5,996 bases of DNA from Candidatus Tectimicrobiota bacterium (GTDB lineage: Bacteria > UBA8248): positions 1 to 5,996 of the forward strand of contig JACPCT010000007.1 in the NCBI GenBank assembly GCA_016184445.1, read 5' to 3'. Under the pieces are notes generated by a model, which saw nothing but the letters and a program-made list of their open reading frames with translations, ran no database searches and was not told the DNA's origin. The translations under genes were made by a program, and so were the position numbers. Positions 1 to 5,503 of the stretch are shown here, piece by piece (the first letter of the stretch is position 1; every line of letters begins with the position of its first letter).

Positions 1-1227
1 CGGGAGATCGACGCCGCCGGGCGCCACGTGCTCCCCGGGATGGTGGACGAGCACGTCCACATGATGGACCCGGGCTTCACCGACCGGGAGGACTGGACCC
101 GCGGCACCCAGGCGGCCGCCCGGGGGGGGGTCACCACCGTCATCGACCACCACCGGAGCGAACCCCTCGTCTACACCCGGAAGATTCTCGAGGAGAAGAC
201 CGAGTACATCCGCTCCCGGGCCGTGGTGGACTACGGCCAGCTGGGCGGCCTGGACCTCGACAACCTCGAGCACCTGCGCCCCATGTGGGAGGGGGGGGCG
301 CTCGGCTTCAAGGGCTTCCTGTGCGAGCTGCACGGGGTGCCGGACCTCTCGGAGGGAGTCCTCCTCGACATCATGCGGGAGGTCGGGAGCTTCGGCGGCG
401 TCGTCATGCTCCACTGCGAGAGCGACACCATCCTCAAGAAGGCCAAGGCCAGGATCGACGCCGGAGGGCGCACCGACAGGCTCTCGATCAGCGAGTGGCG
501 CAACCCCGAGGCCGAGACCGTGGCCACCCTCGACGCCATCGCCCTGGCCGAGCTCACGGGCTGCACCGTCCTCGTGGCCCACGTGAGCCAGCCCAAGCTG
601 CTGGAGGCCATCCGGGAGGCCCGCCGCCGGGGGGTGCGGATCTTCGCCGAGAGCTGCCCCCAGTACTTCTACCTGAACCTGAACCACCTGAAGGAGCTGG
701 GGCCCTTCGTGAAGTTCACCCCCGTCATCCGGGCGCCCGAGGTGGTCGAGGGCATGCGGGAGGCCCTGGGGCGGGACATGGTGGACACCATCGGGACCGA
801 CCACTGCCCCTTCCCCCGGGCGCACAAGGAGGCGGGCCTCCAGGACATCCACAAGGCCCCCTTCGGCATCCCCGGGGTGGAGACCACGGTGCGCCTCATG
901 CTGAACGCCGTGAGCGAGGGTGTCCTCACCCTGAACCAGCTGGTGCAGGTCTGCTGCGAGCAGCCCGCCCGCCTCTTCCGCCTCTACCCGCGCAAGGGTG
1001 CCATCCAGGTGGGGGCGGACGCCGACCTCGTCCTCGTGGACATGGACCGGGAGGAAGTCCTCCGCGACGAGGACATCGTCTCCAAGTGCCGCTGGACCCC
1101 CTTCAACGGCTGGAAGGTGCGGGGGGCGCCGGTCATGACCCTCGTCCGGGGGCGGGTGGTGATGGAGGACGGGAAGGTCGCCGGCGAGGCCGGCTGGGGC
1201 CAGCCGGCCGAGCGCGTGGGAGGCTGA
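1..1227 (+). CDS. Dihydroorotase/allantoinase/hydantoinase-like cyclic amidohydrolase (5' end outside window)
   Basis: The reading frame is open from base 1 and runs to TGA at 1225-1227, so the start codon lies upstream; the GTG at 28 falls inside the conserved strand and is not the start. Seen: an HVLPGMVDEHVH segment supplies the first two metal His (52-54, 58-60). Further ligands are the Lys expected to be carbamylated in GFKGF (310-312), His in MLHCES (412-414), His in VAHVSQP (580-582) and Asp in GTDHCPF (799-801). This is the full binuclear-zinc ligand set of the amidohydrolase superfamily. The ESCPQYF, GIPGVET and C-terminal WTPFNGWKVRG segments fit the dihydroorotase/allantoinase/D-hydantoinase branch, which hydrolyses cyclic amide rings in the cytoplasm. 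The substrate is not decided. The position that reads MPNT or MPLN in dihydroorotases and allantoinases here reads DHHRSEP (145-165). No pyrimidine or purine pathway gene is visible nearby. The family call is firm; the specific enzyme name is not. Confidence 0.9.
   Translation, partial: REIDAAGRHVLPGMVDEHVHMMDPGFTDREDWTRGTQAAARGGVTTVIDHHRSEPLVYTRKILEEKTEYIRSRAVVDYGQLGGLDLDNLEHLRPMWEGGALGFKGFLCELHGVPDLSEGVLLDIMREVGSFGGVVMLHCESDTILKKAKARIDAGGRTDRLSISEWRNPEAETVATLDAIALAELTGCTVLVAHVSQPKLLEAIREARRRGVRIFAESCPQYFYLNLNHLKELGPFVKFTPVIRAPEVVEGMREALGRDMVDTIGTDHCPFPRAHKEAGLQDIHKAPFGIPGVETTVRLMLNAVSEGVLTLNQLVQVCCEQPARLFRLYPRKGAIQVGADADLVLVDMDREEVLRDEDIVSKCRWTPFNGWKVRGAPVMTLVRGRVVMEDGKVAGEAGWGQPAERVGG
1188..1209. 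repeat. Perfect 10-bp inverted repeat inside the 3' end of the amidohydrolase gene
   Basis: GGCCGGCTGG (1188-1197) and CCAGCCGGCC (1200-1209) are exact reverse complements separated by two bases. In RNA this would fold as a 9-bp GC stem with a four-base loop. It encodes part of the EAGWGQPAE segment just before the stop codon. Its right arm shares bases with the left arm of the terminator stem proposed at 1204-1247, so the two structures are mutually exclusive. It could be a by-product of GC-rich coding sequence. Confidence 0.5.
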
Positions 1228-1247
1228 GCCCCCCCGGCCGGTTTTTT
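1204..1247 (+). terminator. Probable intrinsic terminator of the amidohydrolase gene
   Basis: CCGGCCG (1204-1210) pairs with CGGCCGG (1235-1241). The 24-nt interval can pair further (GGG at 1218-1220 with the C run at 1229-1235). A run of six T follows at once (1242-1247). The left arm lies inside the coding region and the right arm after the stop codon. The long loop makes it less standard than the terminator after pnp, but the T run directly after a GC stem supports termination here and separation from the flagellar unit downstream. Confidence 0.55.
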
Positions 1248-1291
1248 CCCGGTATCGGCCGGGCTGCCCGCGAGTTCTAGAAATTTTTTCC

Positions 1292-1319
1292 TCAAGTCCG
1301 CCCACCAATCTGCCGATAG
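1292..1319 (+). promoter_or_regulatory. Candidate sigma-28 (FliA) promoter
   Basis: TCAAGTCC (1292-1299), a 12-bp spacer, then GCCGATAG (1312-1319). The known FliA consensus is TAAAGTTT, about 11 bp, GCCGATAA; the -10 element here matches 7 of 8 and the -35 element matches at five of eight positions (T, A, A, G, T). The spacing is one base longer than the enterobacterial consensus. It lies upstream of and in the same direction as a two-gene unit ending in flgM, and flgM is transcribed from FliA promoters in enteric bacteria. The predicted start of transcription is near 1326, giving a leader of about 105 nt. Confidence 0.75.
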
Positions 1320-1432
1320 GCCGCGTGGAGGTTTTTCGCCCGGAACCCTCGCTGAGGGATGGGCCCGCTCGGCGTACGTCATGATCAGGCGAATATTTTC
1401 AATATGTTGATGAGGTCTTGGAGAGAATTTCC
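1320..1432 (+). other. Untranslated leader of the flagellar unit, with a small hairpin and a possible 25-codon leader ORF
   Basis: No long gene is present here. CCCTC/GAGGG (1346-1350/1354-1358) forms a 5-bp hairpin with a three-base loop. An ATG immediately after it (1359) opens a 25-codon frame that stops at TGA 1434-1436, overlapping the TTG start at 1433 by the four bases TTGA. ATATT/AATAT (1393-1397/1401-1405) forms a second, AT-rich hairpin. The GAGGG directly before the ATG leaves no normal Shine-Dalgarno spacing, so translation of the small frame is doubtful. The stretch is visibly richer in AT than the flanking genes. Confidence 0.3.
1420..1425 (+). promoter_or_regulatory. Shine-Dalgarno site that decides the TTG start at 1433
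   Basis: GGAGAG ends 7 nt before the TTG at 1433. The other in-frame option, TTG at 1418, has only a weak GAGG about three bases upstream and would place this purine run inside the coding region. No in-frame ATG or GTG exists between the stop at 1382 and these codons. Confidence 0.6.
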
Positions 1433-1930
1433 TTGAAGATCGCCCCCTACCTGGCGACGAACATCCAGCGGAGCTACCTCCGCCAGCAGCGCATCGGGGA
1501 ACGGATTGCCGAGCTCAAGGGGGCCGACGAAAGCGCCGCTACTCAACCTGCCGCCCAGGTGGACATCCCGGAGGCGCTCCTGGCGACCTCCCGGACGGGG
1601 CGCAAGGACCTCCACCGCGCGCGCGAGGAGCAGCTCGACCAGTTGACCGACCGCTTCGTGGAGAGGTTCCTTGAGACCTTCGCGCGGCCGCCCGCCCCGG
1701 GCGCGCAGGGCGCGGCCGAAGGGGAGGAGGAGGCCCCCGGCCGTCCCTCCTTCGGGCGGATCCTCGAGAACCTGGGGATCAGGGTGGACGAGAACCCGGA
1801 CCAAGCGGGCGGCCTCGTCGTCCAGCGGGAGAACGGCCAGGTCCTCCTCGAGCTGCCCCCGGAGACCCGGGAATTCGCCACGGAGGAACTGAAAAAGCTG
1901 GCCCGCGACATTTTACGGGAGTTGATTTAA
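1433..1930 (+). CDS. Unrecognised 165-aa protein in the flgM unit, probably flagellum-associated
   Basis: I do not recognise this protein. The frame runs from TTG 1433 (or TTG 1418, five residues longer) to TAA 1928-1930 and has no signal peptide or membrane segment. Residues 1-30 form a basic, Gln/Arg-containing N-terminus beginning KIAPYLATNIQRSY. Residues 43-84 contain VDIPEALLATSR followed by a strongly charged, probably helical stretch. Residues 86-105 are a Pro/Gly/Glu-rich linker. The C-terminus ends in a charged helix, ELKKLARDILREL. Context: a FliA-type promoter lies upstream and flgM starts 39 nt downstream on the same strand, so the two are probably co-transcribed and this gene may act in late flagellar expression or assembly (inference). 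The VDIPEALLATSR segment resembles the VEVSDKALMLSR segment of the neighbouring FlgM, which hints at a distant relationship but does not prove it. Confidence 0.8.
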   Translation: MKIAPYLATNIQRSYLRQQRIGERIAELKGADESAATQPAAQVDIPEALLATSRTGRKDLHRAREEQLDQLTDRFVERFLETFARPPAPGAQGAAEGEEEAPGRPSFGRILENLGIRVDENPDQAGGLVVQRENGQVLLELPPETREFATEELKKLARDILRELI

Positions 1931-1969
1931 GCTGTAGCCGGCCCGCACGGGCGCCTGGGAGAGACTGCG

Positions 1970-2311
1970 GTGGTGGACCTCGATCCCATCCGAAGGAAAG
2001 TCACCGGCGAGGCCTACACCGAATCCCTCCGCAAGAAGGAGAAAACGGAGCAGGCCCGCGGCGCCGGCGGCCAGAAGGGCGAGGCGGAGGCCGCCTCGCC
2101 GGCCGGGGAGCGGGTCGAGGTCAGCGACAAGGCCCTGATGCTGAGCCGCATCCAGCGGGCCCTGGCCGAGATCGCCGACGTCCGCGCCGACCTGGTGACC
2201 GAGATCCGGGCCCGCATCGAGCGCGACGAGTACCACATCCAGGGCGAGGTCATCGCCGACAAGGTGATCCGCGACGCCCTGAAGGAGATGAAGTCCATCC
2301 GCCGGGGCTGA
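1970..2311 (+). CDS. flgM: Anti-sigma-28 factor FlgM
   Basis: This is a 113-aa protein. FlgM binds the flagellar sigma factor FliA in the cytoplasm and blocks late flagellar genes until the hook-basal body is complete, after which it is exported. Seen: a charged, low-complexity N-terminal half (residues 1-48, Lys/Glu/Ala/Gly-rich) fits the disordered, export-competent part of the family. Residues 49-104 match the FlgM domain pattern: VEVSDKALMLSRIQRAL, then ADVRADLVTEIRARI, then DEYHI and VIADKVIRDAL. Family members usually have about 90-110 residues. The start is GTG 1970, with GGGAGAG at 1957-1963 and a 6-nt spacer; GTG 1973 is equally possible with a 9-nt spacer. The gene follows the unknown gene by 39 nt and is closed by an intrinsic terminator. 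The FliA promoter upstream would give the usual feedback loop. No flgN or flgK follows; the next genes are on the opposite strand. Confidence 0.9.
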   Translation: MVDLDPIRRKVTGEAYTESLRKKEKTEQARGAGGQKGEAEAASPAGERVEVSDKALMLSRIQRALAEIADVRADLVTEIRARIERDEYHIQGEVIADKVIRDALKEMKSIRRG

Positions 2312-2317
2312 GCCCCG
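2303..2317 (+). other. Short perfect hairpin at the flgM stop codon
   Basis: CGGGGC (2303-2308) and GCCCCG (2312-2317) flank the TGA stop as a three-base loop. No T run follows, so it is not a standard terminator itself. It may protect the 3' end of the message or slow polymerase before the terminator 20 nt further on. Confidence 0.35.
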
Positions 2318-2336
2318 ATCCTTTCTGCGTTCCCCT

Positions 2337-2359
2337 GCCCCGCCGAGGGGCTATTTTTT
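2337..2359 (+). terminator. Intrinsic terminator of the flgM unit
   Basis: GCCCC (2337-2341), loop GCCGA, GGGGC (2347-2351), then TA and six T (2354-2359). It overlaps the stop codon of the converging minus-strand gene (TAG at 2353-2351). It has no T run in the minus direction, so it serves only the plus strand. Confidence 0.8.
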
Positions 2360-2770
2360 CGCCTTCTTCCCCGCCCCCCTCGCCGGCCCGGCCTCCTCGG
2401 CGGCGATGCGCTGGAGGGCCCGCAGGCCGAAGTAGAGCACGGGGACCCCTCCCGGGATGGCCGCCACCTCGAAGGCCTCGAGGACCTCGTTCATGGTGGC
2501 GCCCAGGCGCAGGGCCTTCTGCGCGTGGGTGTAGCAGGAGTGGTCCATCCCCTTGAAGGCGAGTATCCCCAGGGCGATCAGCTCGCGCGTCTTGGGGTCG
2601 AGGTGGCGCGCCTCCTCCTTGAAGAAGCCCCAGTAGTTCTGGGAGTAGACCTCGAAGTAGTCCGGGTCGAGCTGGGCCCCGAAGCCCAGGTAGTCGAAGA
2701 CGAAGCCGCGGTCCTTGCGCATCTTCTGGGTGATGCGGCGCACCCTCTGCTCGCGCGTCTCCTTGGCCAA
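2351..2770 (-). CDS. Carboxymuconolactone decarboxylase (CMD)/AhpD-like family protein
   Basis: This is a 139-aa cytoplasmic protein. The start is TTG 2770-2768, supported by GGAGGA (2782-2777) with a 6-nt spacer. Seen: the CMD core LDPKTRELIALGILAFKG (residues 57-74), DHSCYTHAQKALRLGAT (76-92) with His77, Cys79 and His82, and NEVLEAFEVAAIPGG (94-108), then a C-terminal Lys/Ala tail. Family members are all-helical proteins that act as gamma-carboxymuconolactone decarboxylases or thiol peroxidase partners (AhpD). Aligned on the conserved His, the redox CxxC is absent: the positions are Met75 and Ser78, with a lone Cys shifted by one. Classical AhpD peroxidase chemistry is therefore unlikely, and the true substrate cannot be told. 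It lies downstream of pnp behind a strong terminator. Confidence 0.85.
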   Translation of the reverse strand: MAKETREQRVRRITQKMRKDRGFVFDYLGFGAQLDPDYFEVYSQNYWGFFKEEARHLDPKTRELIALGILAFKGMDHSCYTHAQKALRLGATMNEVLEAFEVAAIPGGVPVLYFGLRALQRIAAEEAGPARGAGKKAKK

Positions 2771-2799
2771 GGCGCTTCCTCCGGGGGCGGGAAATGGGC

Positions 2800-2830
2800 A
2801 AAAAAAACCGGCCTCCCGCCGGAGGCCGGT
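2800..2830 (-). terminator. Strong intrinsic terminator downstream of pnp
   Basis: In the minus direction, ACCGGCCTCC (2830-2821) pairs perfectly with GGAGGCCGGT (2816-2807) across a four-base loop. The T run begins with the last stem base and continues to 2800, eight T in all. The stem begins 30 nt after the pnp stop. It lies 29 nt upstream of the TTG start of the CMD-like gene. Confidence 0.92.
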
Positions 2831-2860
2831 CTTGAAGGCCGGGGCGGCGCGGGGCGCCTC

Positions 2861-4999
2861 TCAGGTGACCGGGGCCTTGTAGTAGGGCTTGAACTCCTCG
2901 GGAAGCTCGGCCTCGACCACGTCCTTCATCGAGAGCCGGATGCGCCCGTTGCCCTCGACATCCATGCACTTGACGAGGATCTTGTCGCCCTCCTTGAGGA
3001 CGTCCGAGACCTGGCCGATGCGCCGCTTGGCGATGTTGCTGATGTGCACCAGGCCGTCCGTGCCCGGGAAGATCTCGACGAAGGCGCCGAAGTCCATGAG
3101 CTTGCGGACGGTGCCGTAGTAGATCTTGCCGGGCTCGGCTTCCTGGGTGAGCTCGCGGATGATCTCGATGGCGCGGCGGGCGCTGGCCTCGTCCGTCGAG
3201 GCGACGAAGATGGTGCCGTCGTCCTCGATGTCGATCTGGGCGCCCGTCTCCTCCACGATGCCCCGGATGACTCTCCCGCCGGGTCCGATGACGTCCCGCA
3301 CGCGATCCTTGTGGATGTTGATGGTGAAGATGCGCGGGGCGTAGGGGGAGATCTCGGGGCGCGGCGCGGCGATGACGGCGTCCATCTGGTCCAGGATGAA
3401 GAGCCGGGCCGCGCGGGCCTGCTGCAGGGCCTCGCGCACCAAGCTGAACCTGAGCCCCTTGATCTTGATGTCCATCTGGAGGGCGGTGATGCCCTCGCGG
3501 GTGCCGCCCACCTTGAAGTCCATGTCCCCGAGGTGGTCCTCGATGCCCAGGATGTCGGTCAGGATGGCCGTCCGGCCTGTGCCCTCCTCGCTGATGAGGC
3601 CCATCGCCACCCCCGCCACCGCCGAGGCGGTGGGCACCCCCGCCGCCATGAGGGAGAGGCTCGAGCCGCAGATGGTGGCCATGGAGGAGCTGCCGTTGCT
3701 CTCGGTGATATCGGAGACGATGCGGATGGTGTAGGGGAAGCTCTCGTGGTCGGGCAGGATGGCCTGGACGGCCCGGGCGGCCAGCGCCCCGTGGCCGATC
3801 TCGCGGCGGCCGGGGCCCCGGTTCGGCTTGGCCTCGCCCACGCTGAAGCCGGGGAAGTTGTAGTGGAGCAGGAAGAAGCGGTCCGACTTCCCGTCGAGGG
3901 TGTCCATGAGCTGGGCGTCGCTGCCGGTGCCCAGGGTGACGGTGACGAGGGCCTGGGTCTCGCCCCGGGTGAAGAGGACGCTCCCGTGGGGGCGGGCGAG
4001 CGGGTTCATACGGATGGTGATGGGGCGCACGGTCTTGAGGTCCCGCCCGTCGGCCCGGACGCCCTGGTCGAGGATGATGCCCCGGAAGACCTCCTTCTCG
4101 ATCTTGGAAACGACCTCGCCCACCGTCCGCTTGTCCGGGTCCCCCTCCCCGCCCGTGCATAGGGTCGCGACGGTGGCGTCCTTGGCCTCGTCGATGGCCT
4201 GGTACTGGGCCAGCTTCTCGTGGATCCGGGCGGCGGCCTGGAAGCGCGGGGCGGCGATCTCGCGCACCTTCTTGACGAGACCCTCGTCCGTCTTCGCCTC
4301 CTCGATCGCGCGCTTGGGCTTGCCGCAGGCCGAGCGGAGCTCCTCCTGGAGGGCGCAGAGCCGCTGGATGACGGCGTGGCCCTTCTCGAAGGCCTCCATG
4401 TAGACGTCCTCGGAGACCTCGAAGCTCCCCGCCTCCACCATCACGATGGCGTCGGCGGTGCCGGCCATGACGCAGTTCAGATCGCTCTCGACCTGCTGCT
4501 CGACCGTGGGGTTGACGATGACCTCTCCGTTCACCCGGCCCACCCGCACGGCGCCCACCGGGCCCGCGAAGGGGATGTCCGAGACGTGCAGGGCCGCCGA
4601 GGTGCCGTTGATGGCCAGGATGTCCGCGTCGCAGACGCGGTCGTAGGACATCACCAGCACCTGGATCATCGTCTCGCAGCGGTAGCCCTTGGGGAAGAGC
4701 GGGCGGATGGGGCGGTCGATGAGGCGGCAGGTCAGGACCTCCCGCTCGCTGGGGCGGCCCTCCCGGCGGAAGAAGTTGCCCGGGATGATCCCGGCCGCGT
4801 AGAAGGGCTCCCGGTAGTCCACCGTGAGCGGGAAGAAGTCGATCCCCTCGCGGGGGCTGTTCGATCCGCAGGCGGTGCAGAGGACGGAGGTGTCCCCGTA
4901 GTGCATCATCACGGCGCCGCCGGCCTGCTTGGCGATCTCGCCCGTCTCGAAGGCGAGCGTGTACCCATTGATGGAGATTTCTTTTCGTGTCGGTTGCAT
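2861..4999 (-). CDS. pnp: Polyribonucleotide nucleotidyltransferase (PNPase)
   Basis: PNPase degrades RNA 3' to 5' by phosphorolysis, releasing nucleoside diphosphates, as a cytoplasmic homotrimer and, in many bacteria, as part of the degradosome. The 712-aa length matches the usual 700-720. Domains seen: first RNase PH-like domain (about 10-145) with GRPSEREVL and [15 protein letters not shown]; all-helical linker domain (about 240-315); second RNase PH-like domain (about 320-545) with [15 protein letters not shown], the phosphate-binding [10 protein letters not shown] (433-442) and [18 protein letters not shown] followed by MDIKIKG (about 492-515) carrying the active-site acidic residues; KH domain (about 555-615) with [11 protein letters not shown]1 domain (about 622-692) with [17 protein letters not shown]. 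The start is ATG 4999-4997, preceded by GAGGG (5012-5008) with an 8-nt spacer. It follows rpsO by 31 nt with no terminator, so it is co-transcribed. The short gap leaves no room for the long RNase III-cleaved leader through which E. coli pnp autoregulates. Confidence 0.98.
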   Translation of the reverse strand: MQPTRKEISINGYTLAFETGEIAKQAGGAVMMHYGDTSVLCTACGSNSPREGIDFFPLTVDYREPFYAAGIIPGNFFRREGRPSEREVLTCRLIDRPIRPLFPKGYRCETMIQVLVMSYDRVCDADILAINGTSAALHVSDIPFAGPVGAVRVGRVNGEVIVNPTVEQQVESDLNCVMAGTADAIVMVEAGSFEVSEDVYMEAFEKGHAVIQRLCALQEELRSACGKPKRAIEEAKTDEGLVKKVREIAAPRFQAAARIHEKLAQYQAIDEAKDATVATLCTGGEGDPDKRTVGEVVSKIEKEVFRGIILDQGVRADGRDLKTVRPITIRMNPLARPHGSVLFTRGETQALVTVTLGTGSDAQLMDTLDGKSDRFFLLHYNFPGFSVGEAKPNRGPGRREIGHGALAARAVQAILPDHESFPYTIRIVSDITESNGSSSMATICGSSLSLMAAGVPTASAVAGVAMGLISEEGTGRTAILTDILGIEDHLGDMDFKVGGTREGITALQMDIKIKGLRFSLVREALQQARAARLFILDQMDAVIAAPRPEISPYAPRIFTINIHKDRVRDVIGPGGRVIRGIVEETGAQIDIEDDGTIFVASTDEASARRAIEIIRELTQEAEPGKIYYGTVRKLMDFGAFVEIFPGTDGLVHISNIAKRRIGQVSDVLKEGDKILVKCMDVEGNGRIRLSMKDVVEAELPEEFKPYYKAPVT

Positions 5000-5030
5000 C
5001 GGAGGTTCCCTCTGGAGGCGGGCGCGCCGG

Positions 5031-5300
5031 CTAGCGGCGCAGGCCCAGGCGCTCGACGATGGCGCGGTAGCGGTTGATGTCCTTCTCCCGGAGATAATCC
5101 AGGAGGCGCCGCCGCTGGCCCACGATCTTGAGGAGCCCCCTTCGGGAATGGTGGTCCTTCTTGTGGGTCTTGAAATGCTCGGTGAGGTAGGTGATCCGCT
5201 CGGTCAGGATGGCCACCTGGACCTCCGCCGAGCCGGTGTCTTTCTCGTGGGCCCTGTGCAGCCCGATGACTTCGGTCTTGCGTTCTTTGGCAAGGGGCAT
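5031..5300 (-). CDS. rpsO: 30S ribosomal protein S15
   Basis: S15 is a primary binding protein of the 16S rRNA central domain and nucleates assembly of the 30S platform. From ATG 5300-5298 the product is 89 aa, the usual length. GGAGGA (5316-5311) precedes this ATG by 10 nt. A longer frame from GTG 5318 would overlap that Shine-Dalgarno site and is rejected. Conserved segments seen: [10 protein letters not shown] (21-30), [16 protein letters not shown] (42-57), with the rRNA-contacting residues Thr22, Gly23, Gln28, His42, His46, Asp49 and Ser52 present, and the C-terminal ERLGLRR. Order truB-rpsO-pnp is the common bacterial arrangement. It has its own sigma-70 promoter and a structured leader. 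Confidence 0.97.
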   Translation of the reverse strand: MPLAKERKTEVIGLHRAHEKDTGSAEVQVAILTERITYLTEHFKTHKKDHHSRRGLLKIVGQRRRLLDYLREKDINRYRAIVERLGLRR

Positions 5301-5327
5301 TTCGGTCGTTTCCTCCACGTCTCTCTT

Positions 5328-5347
5328 GGCCTGGGCCCTCCCAGGCC
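5328..5347 (-). promoter_or_regulatory. Perfect 8-bp hairpin in the rpsO leader, possible S15 autoregulatory element
   Basis: GGCCTGGG (5347-5340 in the minus direction) pairs with CCCAGGCC (5335-5328) across the loop AGGG. It lies between the rpsO promoter and the Shine-Dalgarno site, 11 nt upstream of the latter. No T run follows (the next bases are AAGAGAGACG), so it is not a terminator. S15 is known to repress its own message through leader structures that differ among bacterial groups; assigning that role here is inference. Confidence 0.5.
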
Positions 5348-5377
5348 GTTTGCGAGCACGACGCTCAAGTCGCGCGA

Positions 5378-5406
5378 ATCTTAGCGGACTTTCATCCCAT
5401 TGTAAA
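5378..5406 (-). promoter_or_regulatory. Sigma-70 promoter of rpsO-pnp
   Basis: In the minus direction, TTTACA (5406-5401), a spacer of exactly 17 bp, then TAAGAT (5383-5378). Each hexamer is close to consensus (TTGACA, TATAAT), and the stretch is AT-rich against a GC-rich background. Transcription should start near 5371, giving a leader of about 70 nt before the rpsO ATG. It lies in the truB-rpsO gap. Confidence 0.8.
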
Positions 5407-5442
5407 CTCTGGGCGATCCACCGTCCGGCAAAAGGAATCCCC

Positions 5443-5464
5443 GGGGGCGGCCGTGCCCGCCCCC
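5443..5464 (-). terminator. Weak terminator-like hairpin after truB
   Basis: In the minus direction, GGGGGCGG (5464-5457) pairs with CCGCCCCC (5450-5443) across a six-base loop, starting about 40 nt after the truB stop. It is followed by GGGGATTCCTTTT rather than an immediate T run, so termination would be partial at best. It precedes the rpsO promoter and may separate upstream transcription from rpsO. Confidence 0.4.
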
Positions 5465-5503
5465 GCGGCGCAATCGCAAAGCGGGCGGCCCCAAGGGCCT
5501 CCC

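Noticed and set aside
122..298. Runs of eight to nine G (122-130 and 291-298) as possible phase-variable slippage sites or quadruplexes
   Set aside because: The reading frame and conserved motifs are intact on both sides, and Gly/Arg codons in a GC-rich gene readily give such runs. There is no sign of an off-frame alternative product.
1385..1804. A minus-strand open frame of 139 codons over the unknown plus-strand gene
   Set aside because: It has no recognisable domain, opposes the FliA-type promoter and the Shine-Dalgarno-supported plus frame, and is explained by third-position GC bias.
2250..4160. A very long minus-strand open frame (about 636 codons) and a long plus-strand one (2525-4162) over pnp
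   Set aside because: Both overlap the unmistakable pnp frame and give Arg/Gly/Pro- or Asp/Gly/Val-rich low-complexity translations, as expected for shadow frames in high-GC DNA.
5301..5318. An upstream GTG start for rpsO giving a 95-aa S15
   Set aside because: The extra six codons are the Shine-Dalgarno region of the ATG at 5300, and the 89-aa product matches the family length.
5319..5503. A small RNA or extra gene in the truB-rpsO gap
   Set aside because: The stretch is accounted for by a weak terminator-like hairpin, a sigma-70 promoter and the rpsO leader. No convincing frame or tRNA-like fold was seen.
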